Source of the DNA: Anaerolineae bacterium
GTDB lineage: Bacteria > Chloroflexota > Anaerolineae > UBA4142
Direction of reading: 5' to 3'
Length of the DNA stretch: 5,737 bases
Assembly: GCA_026417715.1 (NCBI GenBank)
Contig: JAOACU010000195.1
Location: forward strand, 1-5,737
The position numbers were made by a program, and so were the translations under genes. Positions 5,300 to 5,737 of the stretch are shown piece after piece (the first letter of the stretch is position 1; each line of letters opens with the position of its first letter). The notes below the pieces were generated by a model that was not told the origin of the DNA, did no database searches, and saw nothing but the letters and a program-made list of their open reading frames with translations.

Positions 5300-5724
5300 A
5301 TGAAGTCGTTTCGCATTCTATGGATCGCCTTGCTCGTTGCAGTGATCCTCGTGGCGTGCGCGCCTGCGCCGACGCCTACCCCCACGCCCAAACCCACCGA
5401 ACCGCCCAAACCGACTGTGGCGCCTACGGCAACTGCCGCACCCACCAAAGCCCCGGAACCGACCAAACCACCCGAAGCCACCAAACCACCAGCACCTACC
5501 CCAACGGCTACGCTGGCGCCCGTGCCCACCTTATCTGGCACACGCCGACTTTCGGTTGGTACTGGCGCAGTGGGTGGCGTCTTTTACGTCTATGGCGGTG
5601 GCATTGCGAGCGTGCTGAGCAAGAACGTGCCCGGCTTGCAAGTCACGGCGGAGTCCACAGCAGGGTCAGTGGATAACCTGAAATTGCTCAACGCCAAGCG
5701 TGGTGATCTTGCACTGGCGTTTAG
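5300..5724 (+). CDS. TRAP transporter TAXI-family solute-binding lipoprotein, partial at 3' end
   Basis: Extracytoplasmic receptor of a TAXI-type TRAP transporter, which would bind a small solute (often carboxylates or amino acids, but the substrate cannot be read here) and hand it to membrane subunits encoded outside the window. 141 codons are visible. Residues 1-19 are a lipoprotein signal peptide (MKSFR, then a hydrophobic core) with lipobox LVAC and C20 as the lipidated residue. Residues 21-79 are a Pro/Thr/Lys/Ala-rich tether. From about 83 the TAXI domain begins: RLSVGTGAVGGVFYVYGGGIASVL, NVPGLQVTAEST, SVDNLKLL and RGDLALAF, typical of the first lobe. Start ATG 5300 has AAGGAGG at 5287-5293, six bases upstream. 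The right end is cut by adapter; TAXI receptors are usually above 320 residues. Its leader and palindromic promoter suggest regulated expression. Confidence 0.93.
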
Positions 5725-5737
5725 CTGTCTCTTATAC
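5725..5737 (-). other. Nextera mosaic-end adapter left in the assembly
   Basis: The final 13 bases, CTGTCTCTTATAC, are the reverse complement of the transposase mosaic end found at bases 1-28. Genomic sequence ends near 5724. The last residues of the frame (CLLY) are therefore artificial. Confidence 0.95.

Noticed and set aside
5245..5541. Minus-strand ORF rich in Gly and Val
   Set aside because: It is the antisense of the Pro/Thr tether of the TAXI lipoprotein; its repetitiveness comes from that linker.

Overview
The window is an assembled fragment, probably from a Chloroflexota (Anaerolineae-like) bacterium. I infer this from the long Pro/Thr-rich linker behind a lipoprotein signal peptide, the TAXI-type TRAP transporter receptor, the GC-rich HerA-like ATPase and the degenerate 7-bp repeats between genes. 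No marker gene is present to confirm it. Both ends carry uncut Nextera transposase adapter (bases 1-28 and 5725-5737), so the genes touching the two ends are cut by the assembly and should not be read as pseudogenes.

Layout: six genes lie on the minus strand with short gaps. In transcription order they are a nitrilase-superfamily protein (4924-4097), a HerA-like DNA-translocating ATPase (4016-2244), a DUF2442 protein (2202-1834), an alpha/beta hydrolase (1757-951), a tiny basic zinc-ribbon protein (927-718) and a phospholipase D-like nuclease (683 to the left edge). A good sigma70-type promoter precedes the nitrilase, and the gaps of 80, 41, 76, 23 and 34 bases suit one transcript or two or three overlapping ones. 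Divergently, on the plus strand, a promoter with a palindrome over its -10 box and a 150-base leader precede a TAXI-family solute-binding lipoprotein that runs off the right edge.

How the genes might work together: the nitrilase-like protein and the alpha/beta hydrolase look metabolic. HerA-like ATPases normally pump or unwind DNA for a partner nuclease. The only nuclease here is the PLD protein four genes downstream, preceded by a zinc-ribbon protein. The PLD and zinc-ribbon genes are clearly AT-richer than HerA, the hydrolase and the nitrilase, so the block may be a mosaic with an acquired, defence-like module at the left end. That is inference only.

The most interesting points are: the nitrilase-like protein has Gly where the catalytic Cys should be; three gaps on the minus-strand operon are filled by in-register 7-bp repeat arrays directly upstream of start codons; and the TAXI receptor leader has a CCTCC segment that can pair with three alternative partners, including both Shine-Dalgarno sequences.
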